From positions 92,498,368 through 92,562,367 of the forward strand of contig NC_058337.1 of assembly GCF_905475395.1 (NCBI RefSeq): a stretch of DNA of 64,000 nucleotides, written 5' to 3'. The DNA is from Chrysoperla carnea. Its lineage: Eukaryota > Arthropoda > Insecta > Neuroptera > Chrysopidae. Within the stretch, counting starts at the first letter, position 1, and the number at the start of each line of letters is the position of its first letter. The notes under the pieces were generated by a model. The model searched no databases, was not told the origin of the DNA, and saw only the letters and a list, made by a program, of their open reading frames with translations. A program made the position numbers and the translations under genes. Shown piece after piece: positions 41,014 through 51,960 of this stretch.

Positions 41014-43547
41014 GTAAGAGTTCATGTTTAATATTAATTTTTTCTAATATTAATATTTTAATTATGTTTAGTCAACTCCATCGAAAGACTATGTTATTCA
41101 TTTTGCAAGAACGCCTCAACCGGCGATAAAAAATGTTAGTGAAGAGAATTTAATTTCTTCAACGGAAAGTACAACCGAATTACGGCGTAAAATGACTAAT
41201 TTTGTAGAAATACCAGAGTCATGGGTTGGAGATCATGCTAAACATGTTACAAGAATGTTACCAGGAGGAATGTATGTTTTAGGTACCTATTTTTTCTTAA
41301 ACAAATAATTCGTCTAATCAAAATAAATTTTAGTCAATCTAAACGTTTCATATTCATTTATAGGAATTTTTATTTCAACAAATGAAGATATTTTTAATAC
41401 GCACATGGGGAAAATTCGAAAGATTATGTCTCAGATAAATAAAAATTTAGGTTCAAATATTTATTTACATGGAAATCCACCATGTACCAATGAAAAGCTA
41501 GTTTTGGTTTATAATCCGTCTCAAGGAAAGTTTTCTTGTAAAAGTATTGAATTCGTAAGTGGTTCTCAGAAACCCGCAGAGTTTAAGTTTATGGCTAAAC
41601 CAACAAAATGGCATCAATTAGATTGCAATTACCAATTTGATCACTTAATTCCTATAACTAGAGAAAAAGTAGATTGGAATTTGAAAGAACATTTACAAGG
41701 TATGTAAGTATTTAATTTTTTTATATATCCGTCTTTCAAAAATTTAATTTAGTTTTACCTTATAAAAACTTCATCAAATTCGTGTTTTGTGCCGTTTTCC
41801 ACAAAGAGTATTTAGACAATTTTGATGATTGCCGACGATTATCTTAATCTGAACAAAACTGCAGCAGAAAAATTTTGATTTCTAATTGGTTAGCATTGAA
41901 CAACATACCGGACGCCGGGAAATTAAATCGAACATAAATTGGATTTTGCAATTTTGAGAGAGATTCTTATCTAGCGGCCAAAGCAAAAGGCATTTCAGAC
42001 ACCCTTTTTAAGCAAAAACAAATTATTTACTCATTAACGTCATTGTCTATTCAAGTCGTTTATTTGATTTAAGCTCCTGCTAAAATTCAAAACGCAAATT
42101 GAAAGCTGTGAAATGGTTAAAGACGAACATTTTCGATAAATATTACTGCTTATATACCGAACGAATTATAATAGAAATTTTGGAATGCTAGGATACAGTC
42201 TGCCTTTTTAATACTCAAAAGAAAGATAGGTCTTAATACAAAATTTTATGCGGTCGTATGTGTTCATAATGCAAATGAACACTTAAAAATAGCTCATGAT
42301 CGTTAATAAAGTTTTGTTTTAAAAAAAAGTTTTATATACTTTTTCCTTTACCTGTTACCAATTCAGTTACCAGTGTACCTGTTCAGTTGCGAACTATTTT
42401 TAGCTCCCGCATTAAGAACTCTCTGTTATGAGTATCAAAAGAGCAGACTGCATTCTACCATTCCATTATTTTTGTTTAAATAGCTCTTTATTTTAAAGCA
42501 TAATTTATTCGGCGTAAAACAAACTGATGTGTTTTCTTTAATTTAATTTCTGATTAAGTCAAGCTTCTGTTGTGCTTAGGACAAACTTAGGACATTTTAA
42601 ATAAATAGTTAAATTTATTTTGTTTTGGATCTTCAAAAAGATGGCTGCCTATTTTCCTTTCTTATGGCAGGAAAAATGGAAAATGAATTAGGTTGTAACA
42701 TGAGGAATTTTTTCGAAGAGTCTTACACTAGCATTTATTTTTAATTTAATTTTTTCTGCCTTTCTGAAAAAATATACATAATTTCTTTTGAATTAAAACA
42801 GGTATTTTGGAAACAGTGGAGAAGAATTTAAGTCGAGCAGTCATTATGATTGATTTGGAAATAAAAAACGAAAACGATTGCTTAGAGCAAATAGGGAAGA
42901 AAAAAATTAAAAATAAAAACTCTCCTCGCATGGAACAATCGGAATCGTTAAAAAATTTACTCGTAAATATATTCGTGCCATGCGAAGATGATGTTACGAA
43001 CGACGATCCAATTGTCACGACTTGTAGCGGTGATATGCACTTTAATGGTCAATTAGCAGTACGAGTATTTTTACATCAAAAAGCAACTATAGCAGAAGCT
43101 ACACAAGCTGTTAAAGAGGATATTGTACGTAGTTTAGCAGCCCGATTTGAAATGCATTGGGATTCATTAATAGAAGAGGAAGCTATGTCACCCGAAGAAA
43201 AATGTAGTGTTCATGAACCACCTAGACGTGTTCTAGTACCATTACCATCTAGTAAAATTACGCTTAGCGATTATTTGTTTCCTGGTGAAGGTCCATCAGA
43301 AGCATTAATTTCATTAGAAGAGCTCTTAGATTTAACGGTAAATGAACATGATGTTATAAAGGATTTAGAAATACAAGCTGAACCAGGTGATTATTGTCCA
43401 GTTGAACAGCCAGTTACGAAGAATAAAAGTGAAGACGATTTACCGAATACATCACAAACTAGTAAAGTTGTAAGTTACATGTTAATTGGGGTTTTTGTTG
43501 TTGTACTGGCTTTTATTATTCAGTTATTACGTACTAAATATTTATAA
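40918..43547 (+). CDS. odr4: ODR-4 homologue (four exons; whole gene)
   Basis: Exons 40,918-41,013, 41,072-41,282, 41,364-41,699 and 42,802-43,547 join in frame to 462 residues, close to the roughly 450 of animal ODR4 proteins. The N-terminus (MVRNVIAEDALLPYIQNLGK ... GLILGQ) and the segment WVGDHAKHVTRMLPGGMYVL followed by GIFIST match the conserved ODR4 core, whose vertebrate form has a similar W..EHA..V.RMLPGG...LG.F stretch. A hydrophobic segment (about residues 438-457, YMLIGVFVVVLAFIIQLL) ends the protein as a tail anchor. In nematodes ODR-4 is needed for folding and ciliary delivery of odorant receptors; its homologues act at the ER with UFM1-pathway proteins. It lies head-to-tail behind the protease and convergent with nudC. 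Confidence 0.95.
41072..41282 (+). CDS. odr4: odr-4 exon 2
   Basis: Starts STPSKDYVIHFARTPQP after ATGTTTAG and ends in the RMLPGGMYVL motif with one base over (phase 1) at TTAG|GTACCT. The intron before it is only 58 bases and the one after it 81, near the minimum usual for insects. Confidence 0.95.
41364..41699 (+). CDS. odr4: odr-4 exon 3
   Basis: Completes the Gly codon of GIFISTNEDIFN and runs to KEHLQ plus one base (CAAG|GTATGT). It contains the strand-rich middle of the N-terminal domain, including KLVLVYNPSQGKFSCKS and KWHQLDCNYQFDHLIPI, which resemble the corresponding family region. Confidence 0.95.
41700..42801 (+). other. odr-4 intron 3 with a small inverted-repeat element
   Basis: Bounded by GTATGT and AAAACAG. 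It is the only long intron of the gene and holds the element at 42,174-42,470; the rest is AT-rich. Confidence 0.85.
42174..42470. mobile_element. ~300-bp MITE in odr-4 intron 3
   Basis: The left end has TTTTGGAATGCTAGGATACA, GTCTGCC and AATACTCAAAAGA. The reverse complement of the right end has ATGGAATGGTAGAATGCAGT, CTGCTC and GATACTCATAA. The terminal inverted repeats are about 45-50 bases and imperfect. No coding content. Confidence 0.65.
42802..43547 (+). CDS. odr4: odr-4 exon 4 (terminal)
   Basis: After AAAACAG the exon reads G|ILETVEKNLSRAVIM, carries an acidic middle (SPEEKCSVHEPPRRVLVPLP, then LFPGEGPSEALISLEELLDL), a Glu/Asp-rich linker and the C-terminal transmembrane segment followed by RTKYL and TAA. 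The PRRVLVPLP and LFPGE segments are conserved in the family. Confidence 0.95.
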
Positions 43548-43563
43548 CTTGGTTCTTATTTTA

Positions 43564-43569
43564 AATAAA
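43564..43569 (+). terminator. odr4: Polyadenylation signal of odr-4
   Basis: AATAAA lies 17 bases after the stop codon, which would make a very short 3' UTR; later A/T-rich stretches could be used instead. Confidence 0.4.
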
Positions 43570-45025
43570 TTATTAATATTTTTTAAAGTAATGTATTTTT
43601 TAAATCTATTTAAATTTTACTCTTCTTATTTTATCCATATTTTTTAACTTGCTGATAAAAGAATCAGCAAGTTAACCTCGAAAATCGAAAAAACAAAAAT
43701 TTGTATTATATCTTTACATTATGAGATATTTGCAATATTATAACCGAATATATATAAACCAAGGTTTTGAAATTAATTGTTCCATTTTTATATTTAAGAA
43801 TTTTCCCACCATAACTAATTCTAACTCCTCTCCCTCCAAATTTTCAAATATGGTTTTAAGGCTGAGAAAGAATTTCTTATAAGAAAGTCAGAAACAAATA
43901 ACATTTTCTTAGAAATTCTGTTGAAGACGCAAACATATTACGCATCATATCATATTATGTGCAGTGTATTTGAATCTTAAAAAGAATTTTTGATGACGTA
44001 TGCTTTATGTCAGACATTCTAATAAGAATTGGTTGGAAAAAAGGGAACAGGTATACAAAAATTAATAAATATTAATAAAAATGGGTTCCTGTAGATTTTT
44101 AAGGTTAGCTTGTATGAAAAATTTAATCACTGTTATTGTGGAAAGAACATAATTTTCCATATAGAAAAAAAACAAACGTTATTTAACATTTTTTTTTAAC
44201 TCTTACTAGAAAATACTTACTTTTTGATTCTACTTTTTACCGTTTAGAATCTAAATTGGCTATTAAAACCCGAAGACCTAGGTGCAATATAATGTTAGAA
44301 CATGATGACCCCCATCAAACTACAATTTTTGTTGAGATCATTTTTTAATAGGTGAGATAATCAGATGCCTAGATCAAATAGCAAACCACCCTATATATAA
44401 AGGGTATAAAGAGTGAATTTACGGTGATTTTTTTAATTTAACAATTATTTGATAATTCGATTTTATAGTTTCTAGGATAGATTTGTAATTTTATAAATGA
44501 AAAACTAAATTGATTGTGATTCTATTAGATTATATTACAGTCAACGAGGATCTACTACTTTTGTTGGGTCATCTTGAGTTTTTTTTTACAATTTGTGATT
44601 AATTTTCTTTTTCTAGAAATTATTTGGATGAAAAGTAATTTTAAACAACTTATATTTTAGAATGTCAGATGTCTAAATTTTTTGATTTTTTTTTACATTA
44701 CCCAAGATTGGGGTCATAAGAACTATTGTTATTTCTCGAATAAAGATCTACAAAATGACCTTATTTAAACTAAATTTACTTGGAAAACTTTTTTCAGTAT
44801 AATTCAATAATTAGTAGGTCGTTCTTTAGGAACCAAGTATGACATTTCCATGTGCGCTTTTATATAACTAGAAAATAAGTTTGGTGAAGAAACCATAATG
44901 CCTAAATTGAAACTTACGTCGTAAACAGTCCTGTGTATAAACTATAAAGAAAGTTATGTATGTATTGCAGGTTCATGTAGGATAAAAGAATCGTCGACAC
45001 ATTATTAAATGCAAATTAAAATGAA
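43570..45025. other. Spacer between convergent odr-4 and nudC
   Basis: No gene or clear element seen. A duplicated CTGATAAAAGAATCAGCAAG-type mini-hairpin (TTGCTGAT/ATCAGCAA) lies near 43,650-43,672. Otherwise ordinary AT-rich sequence. Confidence 0.6.
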
Positions 45026-45031
45026 TTTATT
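45026..45031 (-). terminator. nudC: Polyadenylation signal of nudC
   Basis: TTTATT on the plus strand is AATAAA on the minus strand, 99 bases after the nudC stop codon. Confidence 0.55.
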
Positions 45032-45129
45032 CAATTATAAAAAATAATACATTAATTGCATAGACGCATTGAGTAAGTGTTAAGTGTTCTTTTAACATTA
45101 AAAATTAAAAAAAGAAAACGAACTACCAT

Positions 45130-45181
45130 CTAACTAAATTTACACTTTGAAAAATCCATTTCTGGATGTTGTTCCATAAAC
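45130..45181 (-). CDS. nudC: nudC terminal exon
   Basis: After TTTCAG the exon starts with the G that completes a Lys codon and reads [16 protein letters not shown] with a TAG stop at 45,130-45,132. It matches the conserved NudC C-terminus almost residue for residue. Confidence 0.95.
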
Positions 45182-46229
45182 CTGAAATCACAAAAATAGA
45201 TTAGTTAAGATTCAAACCATAAGTAATATAATGACAGCAATAACAGATGGCAAAATATACAAACTTTTTAATAACATCTTGTTTTTTCTGTTCATCGCTA
45301 GTGGGTAAGCCCAATTCCTTTTGTCTTTGATCGTACATCATTTTTTCAACCAAACCACGTGTTTCGCCGTCTAAATCGGATAATTTTGATGGCTCCGGCT
45401 CAATTTTACGTACGCTGATATCAGGATCGCTAACTATTAATTTCGGCCACCAATTCATTTTATTTACCTAAATAAAAATCAAATAAATCTTTATCATTTA
45501 TTAAATAAAAAAACAAGAGGGTCATTTGAATTTTTCAATTTTAGTGTGAAAAAAAAAACAATCATGGAATGAGTTAATTTAGCGTGGTAATAAGCTTTTC
45601 ATGCTCAAAACTTCCTTCAAAAGTAAATATTGATAATCAATATGAAATTTTATTAAAACAGTCGGTAATATTATCGTTTCTAGAGACCATTTTAATATAA
45701 AACGAACCGCATAAATAGATCTTTTCATTTCAATTACGATTCATTATTGTTTCGGATTGACTGTAATAAGTTAGTAGGACAAAACTATATTTACTTATAT
45801 TACTTTTTTAACAAACATTGCCAGCTAGTGATTGGTTGGTCGTACTTTTCTAAGGAAAGATTCATTGTGAAAGATGCGTAATTATGCCAAAAGTTACGTT
45901 TTGATTAACATATTTAATTTCTTTTTATTTAATGCATTTTTTAATAATCATTATTTTATCGAGTAGTCGAATACGCATCAAAGCTCTTAGGAGTTTTATA
46001 CTAATAGGACAAAATAAAAAAATTATTTGTATACCTTTTCTAGATTTAATAAAATTGTTTTTCCGTCTTCGATAACCCATGTCGATTCTTCTAATTTAAT
46101 TTCATGTGGAAAATCATCATCAATAATTGGTTTTTGTCCTTTGATTCCACAAACTAAATGCTTCTTAGTTAATTGAACAACTAAATCCTTTTGCTTAGCA
46201 TGGAAAGTTATTTTCAATGGAATGCGAAC
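45130..46229 (-). CDS. nudC: NudC, nuclear distribution C homologue (last three exons)
   Basis: Minus-strand exons 46,035-46,229, 45,265-45,467 and 45,130-45,181 join in frame to 149 residues. They hold most of the CS (p23-like) domain, from [20 protein letters not shown] through [13 protein letters not shown] and [20 protein letters not shown], followed by the NudC signature [49 protein letters not shown] and [11 protein letters not shown] at the C-terminus. NudC binds dynein regulators and acts with Hsp90 in nuclear movement and cell division. The family is about 330 residues long, so roughly the first 180 (N-terminal coiled coil, charged linker and the start of the CS domain with W-T-Q) are missing; they lie upstream in unrecognised exons beyond 46,230 or outside the window. 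Confidence 0.95.
45265..45467 (-). CDS. nudC: nudC penultimate exon
   Basis: Acceptor TATTTAG, then [10 protein letters not shown] ... KKQDVIKK; the donor is AAAAA|GTTTGT, an unusual but usable GT donor (T at +3), forced by reading-frame continuity into the last exon (KKF). The 83-base intron between them is short. The NWW and MMYDQRQK motifs are diagnostic. Confidence 0.95.
46035..46229 (-). CDS. nudC: nudC CS-domain exon
   Basis: A 65-codon phase 0 exon after TTGTTTCAG, starting VRIPLKITF and ending LNLEK|GTATAC. It holds the central strands of the CS beta-sandwich. The exon before it should end in a Y.WTQTL..VE-like segment. I looked for that motif by eye on the minus strand up to 64,000 and did not find it. 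Confidence 0.95.
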
Positions 46230-46992
46230 CTGAAACAAAAAAAATTGATTACTGAATAGAAATATTGAGAATATTTTAGACAAAAATCTAAACAATTTTA
46301 CGCCATGAATTCTCGTTAAATTCGAATGGATTCACTCTTCTACAATTTGTATAAATAGGGTTGTTGTGTAAATAAATTTTTCAAATGGATTAAAGAACTA
46401 TCCAAAAACTCTAATATATTTTCCATAATTTGTTAGTAACAATTTAGACGAACAAATTCTAGCTTTGGGTTCTATTACTCGCTTTAGCTTCTTAAAACAC
46501 AAGGAACTGTACTGTTAAGATTTACAAGTGTAGTTTTCACTTTTTGTTTAAATTAAATATTGAGTACAACACTACGTACGGGACCGCTGTTGTTGCGGTT
46601 AAAGTATATCTTCTCCCTTCTAACCAAGATATGTGTTAGGGTTAAATATGGAAGCTTAGATGAAAATAAAAGTAAAAATATTTATTTGTTATGGCTCAAT
46701 TTCTAAGAATTAAAGTTTCCATGCTAATTAAGCCGGTACTTATATAAATATTATTAAATAGATATTATTATTAATTAACGATAAAAAACATGATTATTAT
46801 TCAACGCACTATAATTTTGATTACCTGAGAGAACAATCCTATCACGCAGGATGCGTTAATGTTATAAAAATAAACAAACAACCAATAATTATTATCAGAT
46901 ATATCTTACATATTCTACAGATCGTGTTTATTTGTCTTCTTTTTATACCTAATTAATGTGTAAAGAATAAATGTTAAATAATATATTCCTAC

Positions 46993-47052
46993 GGACCATT
47001 TGGTCCTCTTTCAGACTTAGCAATGTAGCAAATGCTCGTTGATGAGCATTTG
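46993..47052. repeat. Two adjacent palindromes
   Basis: GGACCA-TT-TGGTCC (46,993-47,006) is followed by CAAATGCTC-GTTGAT-GAGCATTTG (47,029-47,052). Both are perfect. They open a less AT-biased block that runs to about 47,520. Confidence 0.65.
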
Positions 47053-47269
47053 TTCTATCCATGAGGCTCAGACTTTCATGAAGCTCGATCCCGCGATCAA
47101 TAGAGACTCATACTTTCATGAGAAAATAGTTTCCGCGGATCGAATTTACCAAAAAAGAACACAGATTGAATATTGAGTTAACAAAAAAATCGAGTGTACC
47201 GAAATAGTTCGAAGAACTGTGTCACAGGGATACCAGTATCCAAAATTGTCAAGGGGTTACACTAGGGGC

Positions 47270-47500
47270 CTTACCTAAATTACATTTTATGAATTTTTTG
47301 CCACACCCTCCCCGTCTTTGTCGCAGGTGGTCCATTTGTCAAACCTCCCCCCCTCCCTGGTGTGATATTTTCCAATTTTTTATGTAATTTTGATATGTGA
47401 TGTCACAAAGCTTTTGTCTCCGCCTAGACCTTGTTACACAATGTCCCATTTCTTTGACCCTCCCCTTCCCTTACCATGTGACATAATTTATGCATATCCT
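47270..47500. repeat. C/T-rich repeat block (CCCTCCCC motifs)
   Basis: Contains CACACCCTCCCCGTCTTTG, CCTCCCCCCCTCCCTGG and GACCCTCCCCTTCCC between TGATGTCACAAAG and ATGTGACATAATTTATGCAT. From memory, such CCCTCCCC blocks with GTGACATAA sequences occur in dispersed insect repeats. Element type not determined. Confidence 0.45.
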
Positions 47501-49074
47501 TTAGGTTACAAGGCCCTGACCATTCGTTCTGGTTCGTATAACTTTATGAAGTCGAAAATATCATGAAAAAGTGAGGCCTCTCTGTATAATAACATTAATA
47601 TTATAGTTACTATATAAAATACTATTAGTATAAAAAGTAATCATGTCAAGGTTTGTGACAAAGAATTTACTTGTTGCTTATAGAACTATAACTACCAAAT
47701 AGCTGATTATACATATTACATATGTGCTACGGTATCAAAACACATACATTGAATCCCTGCCGTTGGATGTATCAATTTAGGGTTTTGATTAGTTAATTCT
47801 GTTTGAATAAAAAGCATAACTTTTTAGGTTCGTTTTAGAACAAAGGCATCGTTATTGTAGGGTTAATTTCTCCATGTTTTTTATTATATTTTCATAAATT
47901 CGTGGCTTCCGATATTATGTATGATAAGAGAGTATATGTTCCCTTGCAGTTTCCGGTGAGAATGCCCCTAGTTTAGAGGTTATCTCAATGAGTCCTTTCA
48001 ATCTCAATAATTTCAATCAAATAGGATTGTTGATTGAAGAGACGTTTAAATAAAATATTTTGTTATTTTTTACAAATTTTCTTGGTCTAATTTTTATTTA
48101 GATTGGGGAGATAATTTGATTTGTATGCGTACTTTTTTCGAAATACTAATTTTGTATGAAATATTAAGATTTTCCGCTAAGATCAAGCGTTTTTAAATTT
48201 TGCTGAAGTTAAGATAAATGAAAATTTCTTTATAAAACTATCTACCCCTAAACTACAACTAAAGCAGTTTATATTATTTCGCTTTTGTCAGATGATTCTT
48301 ATCAGATATGTTTTAAAATTTACTGCGGGCGTTTTTCAAAACACAATGGGATTAATTGCAAGTAAAACTAATAAAATGAAATAACAAAACCAGCAATCCT
48401 GGGAAATTGTGTTTTCATAGAATTTATGTTTTCACATATACCTACTACTCTTAAAAAGAATAGAGGCAACGATTTTCAAATTCTATGTCATAATTTTTAG
48501 GTACTATAATTAGTTCTTCTTCTTCTAGAAAGTTTTAAAATATTCATAATGCAAAAACATGAGCGAAAATCTGTGCAAACACATTTTTCAAATTAAATAA
48601 TTTGAATAGATAAAGGAAATACTTCCCCAAAATCATTATTTTTATCAAGTTAGTCACTTGCTTAATATGATAAAATTTCATATTAATATTTTTATAAACG
48701 TGCAATATTGCAAATTTAAATGATACAAATAATAAGATTGAAATGATTACTTATGCACACATGTATTTTGGCACGTAAGCTAAATTAAAATTATGTGTGT
48801 AAAAATATTTGAAGTCTGCATAATTTGCAATTAATGTAATTTTGTTAATCCCTGATAATAAACAATGCGATTTCGGAAGTCTCAAGTCTGTAAACCTAAA
48901 GTTTCGATTACGCTTGTGTCAATTAAAACACACAATTTACCAACGTTTGTTCGAAGTATATTTTATTCTTTTAATCTACCTCCCCCACAAGGAAGCCTTA
49001 TGACCTAAAATTAGTCTATTTCTTTCTACTTTCTTTCTCCTTCTACACTTTTTTAGACACATTGGGGAGGGGGG

Positions 49075-49107
49075 CACTGTATAAACTCAAGGGGAGTTTA
49101 TACAGTG
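49075..49107. repeat. Perfect 14-bp hairpin
   Basis: CACTGTATAAACTC (49,075-49,088) pairs perfectly with GAGTTTATACAGTG (49,094-49,107) around a five-base AAGGG loop. It is preceded by a G-rich run (GGGGAGGGGGG). It could be a tiny foldback element or an RNA hairpin if transcribed. Confidence 0.75.
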
Positions 49108-50076
49108 TGTCCAATGGGAAACTTTTTTATTATTTGTTTCATGAAAATAAGTTACTCTTGATACAAAGTCTTGCATGGCCTAGAACGCATTATGAAATAA
49201 GCAGATATCAATTTTTTGCATTCGTATACGAGGCTCCTTGAAAAAGTTTGCACAAGAGTAGGTATTTTAACTTTATTTAATACAATTTTGACAAAATTTC
49301 TTCAGAAATGTTGAGCCTAAATGAAAACTGTACTTAGATATTCAATATAATTAGGAAGCCAATTTTTTCTTTGGTACCAAACTAAAAACTACGTCAATAA
49401 AGTCGTAAATATAATAAATTGATAACAATATAATCACTTAATGTCTATATTCAAAGCGCACGTGGCAAAGACACGTGGTAGGAGCATGTTCAGCTTCTGT
49501 GTTAATCATACCTTGTAGCTATGAAGAAGAATGAGTTTATTTAAATTTTATCTCTTTTGGTACAAATAAAAAAAATATTTATTTATTTCTCCATAAATAA
49601 AATCTTCAATTAACTAACCAACATTTATTGATTTTTGCAATAATTATTATAACACAGTGAATCATTTTTCTTATAAAAAATGATCATTGTAATGTCTTAA
49701 AATAATCCTAAAAAAAGTTTTTCAAAAAAGTAAATATTTATCTACTTATTATTTTACATACATATATATCCTTTTATGATTTTTTCTTATTAAACTGTTC
49801 ACCTTTATACAAAGTTAAGGAATGTCCGATGTTAAAATGTTCGCAGCAATCTCACATATTAAAAATACTACATAGTTGTTGAGGTTTAGGATATCTTAGC
49901 TTAAAAATTTCATATACAAAGTGTCACTTAATTACCGTGCCGTTTTTAATTTATATTAAGCAAAGTTGTAGAAAATAAAGTTAACTATAATTTATCATCA
50001 CAACTTTTTCCAGTAAGTTTAATATTTACAGAAAAATTTACGTTCAATGTTCTAGAATAATATAAAGTTTTATTTT

Positions 50077-50642
50077 TTATACCATGTATATATGTAATAT
50101 ATATAAAGGTATACTAAGTTTAGGTCCAATTTTAAAAATATTCATGCTACGAACAAAACTTTGATATAGGTGTTCATAAAATCACCTAATTAGGCCATTT
50201 CCGGTTGTCTGTCTGGCCGTCTGTGTACACGATAATTCAAAAACGAAAAAATATATCAAGCTGAAATTTTTATAGCGTGCTCAAGACATAAAAAGTGAAG
50301 TAGAGTTCGTAAACGAGCAACACAAGTCAATTGAGTCTTGAGTCCGTAGGATCCATCTGGTAAACCGTTAGAGATAGAACAAAAGTTTAAATGTAAAAAA
50401 TGTTTCTTATAAAAAAATAAACAACTTTTGTTTGAACCTTTCTTTCGTAAGCATAACTGTTTACCTGCGAGGTCGCAAATTAGGCTCAAATTGAACAGTA
50501 TGTATTTTAAGGGTTATCAGTTATGTATGCGTGACATGTATATATACCACACATATATACTTGTGACAGTGTAATCAACACTGCCTATACATGGTATTTC
50601 AACAATTAACTCAGTCAATTGTTTGTTTTCACTTGTTTATTT
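50077..50642 (-). mobile_element. Inverted copy of interspersed family R1
   Basis: The copy lies in minus orientation: it begins TTATACCATGTATATATG (complement of the GGTATAA end), passes GGTGTTCATAAAATCACCTA and ATTTCCGGTTGTCTGTCTGG and ends in ATTGTTTGTTTTCACTTG. It matches 10,278-10,838 in reverse along almost its full length. The open frame at 50,256-50,489 is part of the repeat, not a gene. Confidence 0.8.
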
Positions 50643-51835
50643 TAAAAGCGAACGTAAATTTAAATATAAATATTAAACTTAGTGAAAAAATGATCTGAAG
50701 AAAAATTTTAGTAAACTTTATTTCCTGTAACTTTGCTTATAAAAATTTAAATTTTCCTAATATTAGTCGAGCAATTTTTTAAATTAAAAACGATAATTAA
50801 CATAATTAACGCAAGCTTGAAAGACGCAAAAGAATGCCCATACTACAATTTCGTAAATAGTTCATAGTTTCTGTTTAGCCCGGTGATTTAGACCATTCTA
50901 TACAACCATTAATCCTAGTTAGTTAAATTTTGACCAATAAAAAAAATTTAATTCAATAGGTTTTCTGTAACAATAACTATTTTCACAAATAAAAATATGT
51001 AAAACTAAAACAAAAAATATGATTATCTCATAAGTTAATAATGTAACTTAAATATTTGTTTGTATATTAAGTGTGTAAGTTGTATAATATTCGTAAATAT
51101 TCAAAACATATTAACTACTTTAGTACCTTTAATATTAAGAGTCTAATATAACATTACAGTACAGTATATAAAGAAGTAAAGTTTCAGTCCTTGACTGAAA
51201 TATGCAAGAATTATTAGTGCATATAACCTAAATGCATTATTATACAAACTGACCATTATAAATATAATGAGTATAATAGTATTATATGAATGGATAATAT
51301 TATTATATGCTTAATATTATTGTCCGGTTTCTATAAAAAACCATCTTAAAACAATATATTTCAAATCAGACGAACAAACCCGTTGAAAAATTTATGTAAA
51401 ACTATAATTATTTCTCAAAAAAAATTCTTAAATAAGATTACCCTATTCGAGAAAAAATATTGGTAAATATAATCCTTACTTTTTCTTGTTTTTATTTTTA
51501 TAATAAAGGTGCGCGATTTATGATAACATGTTTATGTGATTATTTTTAAAATGAATTAAAAAGTGAAATTTTTTAAATGTTAAAATTGCGTAGTCGATTA
51601 CAGTTGACCAGATTACATGGATCTGTGGAAAGGTTACTCTGTTTCGGATATTTTAACCATGATTTATTTCGAGGTTGTTTGAATTTTACCTTTGAATTTA
51701 AAAAATATCTGTCTCAATTCTCAAGCGGGATAATAAAAATATATACTTAAGCGAGAAATTGCCGAATTTGATCCCTAAATTATTCGTGAAATTTCTTTGC
51801 CGCTCATTAAATTATTCAAAAAGAAATTAAGGTGC
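50643..51835. other. AT-rich stretch without gene
   Basis: No exon recognised. A cluster of AT-rich near-palindromes (TATTATATGAATGGATAATA-like) lies at about 51,230-51,330. Confidence 0.5.
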
Positions 51836-51960
51836 TTAGAGATAGAACAAAAGACTAAATGTAAAAAATGTTCGTTATAAAAAAATAAACAACTTTTGTT
51901 TGAAATTTTTTTTCGTACATATCATTTTTTCCCTTTAGGGCGCAAATTAGGGAAAAGATT
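51836..51960 (-). mobile_element. Fragment of interspersed family R1
   Basis: TTAGAGATAGAACAAAAG, AAATGTAAAAAATGTT, TAAACAACTTTTGTTTGAA and GCGCAAATTAGG follow in the same order as in the copy at 50,370-50,480. Only this internal piece is present. Confidence 0.7.

Larger units (their letters stand above)
46230..50076. other. Long stretch upstream of nudC exons, no gene recognised
   Basis: It may be nudC intron or intergenic DNA. It contains small hairpins at 46,993-47,006 and 47,029-47,052, a CT-rich repeat block at about 47,280-47,500 and the perfect hairpin at 49,075-49,107. No supported exon was found on either strand. Confidence 0.5.

Noticed and set aside
50256..50489. 77-codon minus-strand open frame
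   Set aside because: Also internal to an R1 repeat copy; frame not shared by sister copies.
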